Notes under the pieces: model-generated | The model's input: the letters and a program-made list of their open reading frames with translations, nothing else | Database searches by the model: none | Told to the model about the DNA's origin: nothing | Translations under genes and position numbers: made by a program | In this document: in pieces, positions 4,834 through 5,479 of the stretch | Layout: each line of letters starts with the position of its first letter | Numbering within the stretch: the stretch's first letter is position 1 | Source: an uncultured Phycisphaera sp. | GTDB lineage: Bacteria > Planctomycetota > Phycisphaerae > Phycisphaerales > SM1A02 | Assembly (NCBI GenBank): GCA_937911845.1 | Contig: CALDQF010000088.1 | Coordinates: 1 to 5,479 of the forward strand | Reading direction: 5' to 3' | DNA length: 5,479 nucleotides

Positions 4834-5479
4834 ATGAAAACTGTTGTTTTAAAGTTTGGTGGAACTTCTGTAGGAAGTATCGATAGAATTAAAAAAGTAT
4901 GTAAAATTGTTGCTTCTTATAAAAAGAAAAAATTTAAAGTAATTGTCGTTTCCTCGGCGATGAGCGGTGTTACAAATGATCTTGTAAATAAATCTAAGCT
5001 TATCAGCAATAGTTTTGATAAAGCTGAATATGACGCTTTAGTTTCTACAGGCGAGCAAGTTTCTTGTGCATTAATAGCAGGAAGACTGAATCATACTGGA
5101 TTCAAATCTAGATCTTGGATGTCTTGGCAGATACCAATTATAACTGAGGGCCCTTACTCGGCAGCTAGAATATGTAAAATTATTTCAAGTGAAATTAATA
5201 ATTATCTTAAAAGTGGCGGTATTCCAGTTGTTACTGGTTTTCAAGGTATTAATAATAAATTAAGAATAACAACTATTGGCAGAAGTGGATCAGATGCTTC
5301 AGCAATAATGTTGGCCAAATTTATCAAAGCAGATGAGTGTATTATCTACACTGATGTGGATGGAGTTTATACTACTGACCCAAGGCAATACAAAAATGCA
5401 AAAAAAATTAAAAAAATATTTTATGATGAGATGTTGGAAATGGCATCTTTAGGATCAAAAGTCATGCAACCAACTTCAG
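4834..5479 (+). CDS. lysC: Aspartokinase, N-terminal 215 residues (cut by right window edge)
   Basis: This enzyme phosphorylates aspartate to 4-aspartyl phosphate, the first step towards lysine, threonine, methionine and diaminopimelate; it is cytoplasmic. The open frame runs from the ATG at 4834 to the end. It shows KFGGTSVG (7-14, K7 in the ATP site), SSAMSGVTN, STGEQVS (71-77), TEGPYSAARI (104-113), VVTGFQG, GRSGSDASA (149-157) and YTDVDGVYTTDPR (172-184). It ends in YDEMLEMASLGSKVMQPTS. GRSGSD replaces the more usual GRGGSD. The kinase domain is nearly complete; the C-terminal ACT regulatory domains, expected in a protein of about 400 residues, lie outside. Codons are strongly AT-biased with many Lys, Asn and Ile, unlike prpB before the junction. 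No clear Shine-Dalgarno precedes the ATG. The organism is probably a low-GC marine alphaproteobacterium (SAR11-like). Confidence 0.95.
   Translation, partial: MKTVVLKFGGTSVGSIDRIKKVCKIVASYKKKKFKVIVVSSAMSGVTNDLVNKSKLISNSFDKAEYDALVSTGEQVSCALIAGRLNHTGFKSRSWMSWQIPIITEGPYSAARICKIISSEINNYLKSGGIPVVTGFQGINNKLRITTIGRSGSDASAIMLAKFIKADECIIYTDVDGVYTTDPRQYKNAKKIKKIFYDEMLEMASLGSKVMQPTS

Noticed and set aside
4694..5479. AT-rich segment as a horizontally acquired island
   Set aside because: It holds housekeeping genes in their normal alphaproteobacterial arrangement, has no integrase, repeats or tRNA at the edge, and cuts ubiG abruptly, which fits a chimera better than transfer.

Overview
The window joins two DNA segments that very probably come from different organisms. 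Positions 1 to about 4691 are GC-rich (67% G+C by hand count over 4621-4680) and carry five tightly packed protein genes. Positions from about 4692 to the end are strongly AT-rich (16 G/C in 93 bases over 4741-4833; 27% over 5221-5280 within lysC). They carry the start of a UbiG methyltransferase gene and, divergent from it, the first 215 codons of an aspartokinase. The AT-rich part looks like a SAR11/Pelagibacter-type or similar low-GC alphaproteobacterium, where ubiG and lysC are commonly divergent neighbours. The GC-rich part looks like a different bacterium. A planctomycete-like marine bacterium is my guess from gene content, moderate GC and weak Shine-Dalgarno sites, but this is not proven. 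A chimeric metagenomic or single-cell contig is the simplest reading.

Layout, left to right. Minus strand: the N-terminal 333 codons of argS (arginyl-tRNA synthetase, running off the left edge) and, 30 bases upstream of it, a divergent sodium/calcium-exchanger-family membrane protein (1031-1966). A 65-base divergent spacer (1967-2031) holds two abutting perfect inverted repeats. Plus strand: arsC (thioredoxin-type arsenate reductase, 2032-2529); a B12-binding domain fused to a MeaB/ArgK-type GTPase with no mutase domain (2539-3648); a 178-base spacer with a small hairpin just before a good ribosome-binding site; then prpB (2-methylisocitrate lyase family, 3827-4693). The junction lies at the prpB stop codon. 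Past it come the 21-codon N-terminal stub of ubiG (minus strand), a very AT-rich spacer with promoter-like boxes, and partial lysC (plus strand).

How the genes may work together: the B12/G-protein fusion resembles the accessory module of acyl-CoA mutases (methylmalonyl-CoA mutase and IcmF types), and PrpB belongs to the methylcitrate cycle. The two plus-strand genes could therefore both concern propionyl-CoA or short branched acyl-CoA metabolism, although no mutase catalytic subunit, prpC or prpD is in the window. ArsC has no recognisable arsR, arsB or acr3 partner here, and the exchanger-like gene across the spacer is not a known arsenite pump. LysC and UbiG have no functional link to the left segment and should not be read as its neighbours.

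The observations most worth following are the mutase-less B12/GTPase fusion with a shortened GTPase C-terminus, the paired palindromes in the arsC/exchanger spacer, and the junction itself. I see no CRISPR array, mobile element, tRNA or rRNA. No stretch longer than 300 bases lacks a gene.
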